This document shows positions 63,355 through 64,000 of a stretch of 64,000 bases of DNA, in pieces. The translations under genes and the position numbers were made by a program. The notes below the pieces were generated by a model. It saw only the letters and a list, made by a program, of their open reading frames with translations, was not told where the DNA came from and did not search any database. Location of the stretch: positions 1,725,501 through 1,789,500 of the forward strand of contig FSRD01000001.1 in assembly GCA_900129675.1 (NCBI GenBank), in the 5' to 3' direction. This stretch comes from Bradyrhizobium erythrophlei. Its GTDB lineage: Bacteria; Pseudomonadota; Alphaproteobacteria; Rhizobiales; Xanthobacteraceae. Positions within the stretch are counted from its first letter, which is position 1, and the number at the start of each line of letters is the position of its first letter.

Positions 63355-63933
63355 TTAGGATTTCGATGACGTCAGAAGAAGTTTCAACGCCTGCTCGGCG
63401 CGGTGCAGCGGCGTCGGATTGCGATAGGTCCGCGCCAGCAACAGCGCGCCTTCGAGCTGGCTGAGCACGATGGTCGCGAACGGATCGGCTTCCTCCGCCG
63501 TCATGCCGAAGCGCTCCAGGCCGCGCTTGATTTCGTTTTCCCACTTTTGAAAAGCAGTGCGCGTCGCAGCGGCGAGCACCTCGGACTGTGCGGAGGTTTC
63601 CAGCGCCGTGGTCGCAATCGGGCAGCCCTCCCGGTAGTCGGAGCGTTCGAGGTCCGCGGCCATGCCGCGCACGATCCGCACCAGAAAAACCTCGGCGCTC
63701 TCGGACGCTTCGGCAGCCCTGGCGATGCCTTGGCGCACGGCCTCGCCGGCCAGCGTCAACGCCGCCTCGCCGATCTGTTCCTTGCCTCCGGGGAAATGGA
63801 AATAGAGCGACCCGCGCGGCGAGCCGCCGGCCGCCAGAATGTCGTGCAGCGCGGTGCCGTGATAGCCCCGCTGGCGCAACAGTTTCGCCGCGGCGGCCAG
63901 TGTTTTTCCTTTGGAATCAGTAGCTTTTGGCAT
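63355..63933 (-). CDS. TetR/AcrR-family transcriptional regulator
   Basis: A 192-residue regulator. The N-terminal helix-turn-helix is KGKTLAAAAKLLRQRGYHGT and ALHDILAAGGSPRGSLYFHF, close to the LmrA/YxaF-type TetR regulators (HFPGGKEQIGEAAL). The C-terminal ligand domain contains LERSDYREGCPIATTALETS, with the GCPI motif typical of that subgroup. Start ATG 63933; a longer frame begins at ATG 63954. A 21-base palindrome lies 33 bases upstream of the start, within reach of its own promoter. Confidence 0.92.
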   Translation of the reverse strand: MPKATDSKGKTLAAAAKLLRQRGYHGTALHDILAAGGSPRGSLYFHFPGGKEQIGEAALTLAGEAVRQGIARAAEASESAEVFLVRIVRGMAADLERSDYREGCPIATTALETSAQSEVLAAATRTAFQKWENEIKRGLERFGMTAEEADPFATIVLSQLEGALLLARTYRNPTPLHRAEQALKLLLTSSKS

Positions 63934-63965
63934 GCGAAAAAATATCAGTTGCAAATCGGTATGTC

Positions 63966-63986
63966 GACCTACATAATATGTAGGTC
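63966..63986. promoter_or_regulatory. Palindromic TetR operator
   Basis: GACCTACATA and TATGTAGGTC form a perfect 10-bp inverted repeat around a central A. A related half-site (TATGTCGACC) begins just before it. It lies upstream of the TetR gene at the window edge and probably also serves a divergent gene outside the window. Confidence 0.75.
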
Positions 63987-64000
63987 AGCATACATATTAC

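Overview
The window looks like a chromosomal segment of an alphaproteobacterium of the Bradyrhizobium/Nitrobacteraceae group. The evidence is the GC-rich coding style, the gene order hrcA-grpE ... dnaK-dnaJ followed closely by a PmtA-type phospholipid N-methyltransferase (an arrangement I recall from Bradyrhizobium japonicum), an RpoH-type heat-shock promoter before dnaK, and several families of dispersed palindromic intergenic repeats of the kind common in that group. It is mostly core and metabolic DNA with three insertion sequences. No rRNA, CRISPR array or prophage was seen, and there is one tRNA (Leu-CAG).

Layout. 1-2038: hemW (cut by the window edge), rdgB and rph, all leftward. 2276-9678: the heat-shock block hrcA, grpE, dnaK, dnaJ, interrupted by a Tat-exported nicotinamidase-like enzyme and a secreted protein of unknown function. 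9880-13827: pmtA, an FMN reductase, pyrF, a DUF1330 protein, dapB and gpmA. 14071-15327: an IS110-family transposase with structured non-coding flanks. 15632-20234: a divergent Mpl-like ligase / LD-carboxypeptidase pair (murein recycling), an AraC-MGMT fusion, a DUF2244 membrane protein and nth. 20359-26368: a co-directional five-gene cassette of type III polyketide synthase, ICMT-like methyltransferase, DHA2 efflux pump, HlyD adaptor and second DHA2 pump. This is the best candidate for an uncharacterised biosynthesis-and-export system.

26382-31187: a CysZ/EI24-like membrane protein, a fused indolepyruvate:ferredoxin oxidoreductase and a divergent Lrp/AsnC regulator. 31331-37310: a nucleoside-phosphorylase-fold protein, then a catabolic island of MFS carrier, LysR regulator, class III CoA-transferase and HMG-CoA-lyase-like enzyme. 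37342-40060: a copper P1B-ATPase and divergent CsoR with a visible operator between them. 40284-43515: a methyltransferase, a YiiX-like cysteine hydrolase and a Tat-exported flavin amine oxidase.

43693-51866: the translation block. It holds pheS, an ASCH-domain gene and pheT in overlapping frames, followed by tauE and a metallo-beta-lactamase-fold protein, then rpmI-rplT, and infC with the rare ATT start codon. 52105-57534: an alpha/beta hydrolase, an NTF2-like protein, an acyl-CoA thioesterase-like protein, queG, a GST and uppP. 57582-60352: a second IS110 element abutting an IS1182-family element, both placed between uppP and an NDUFA9-like gene. 61673-61759: tRNA-Leu. The right edge carries an MFS pump and a TetR regulator with a palindromic operator.
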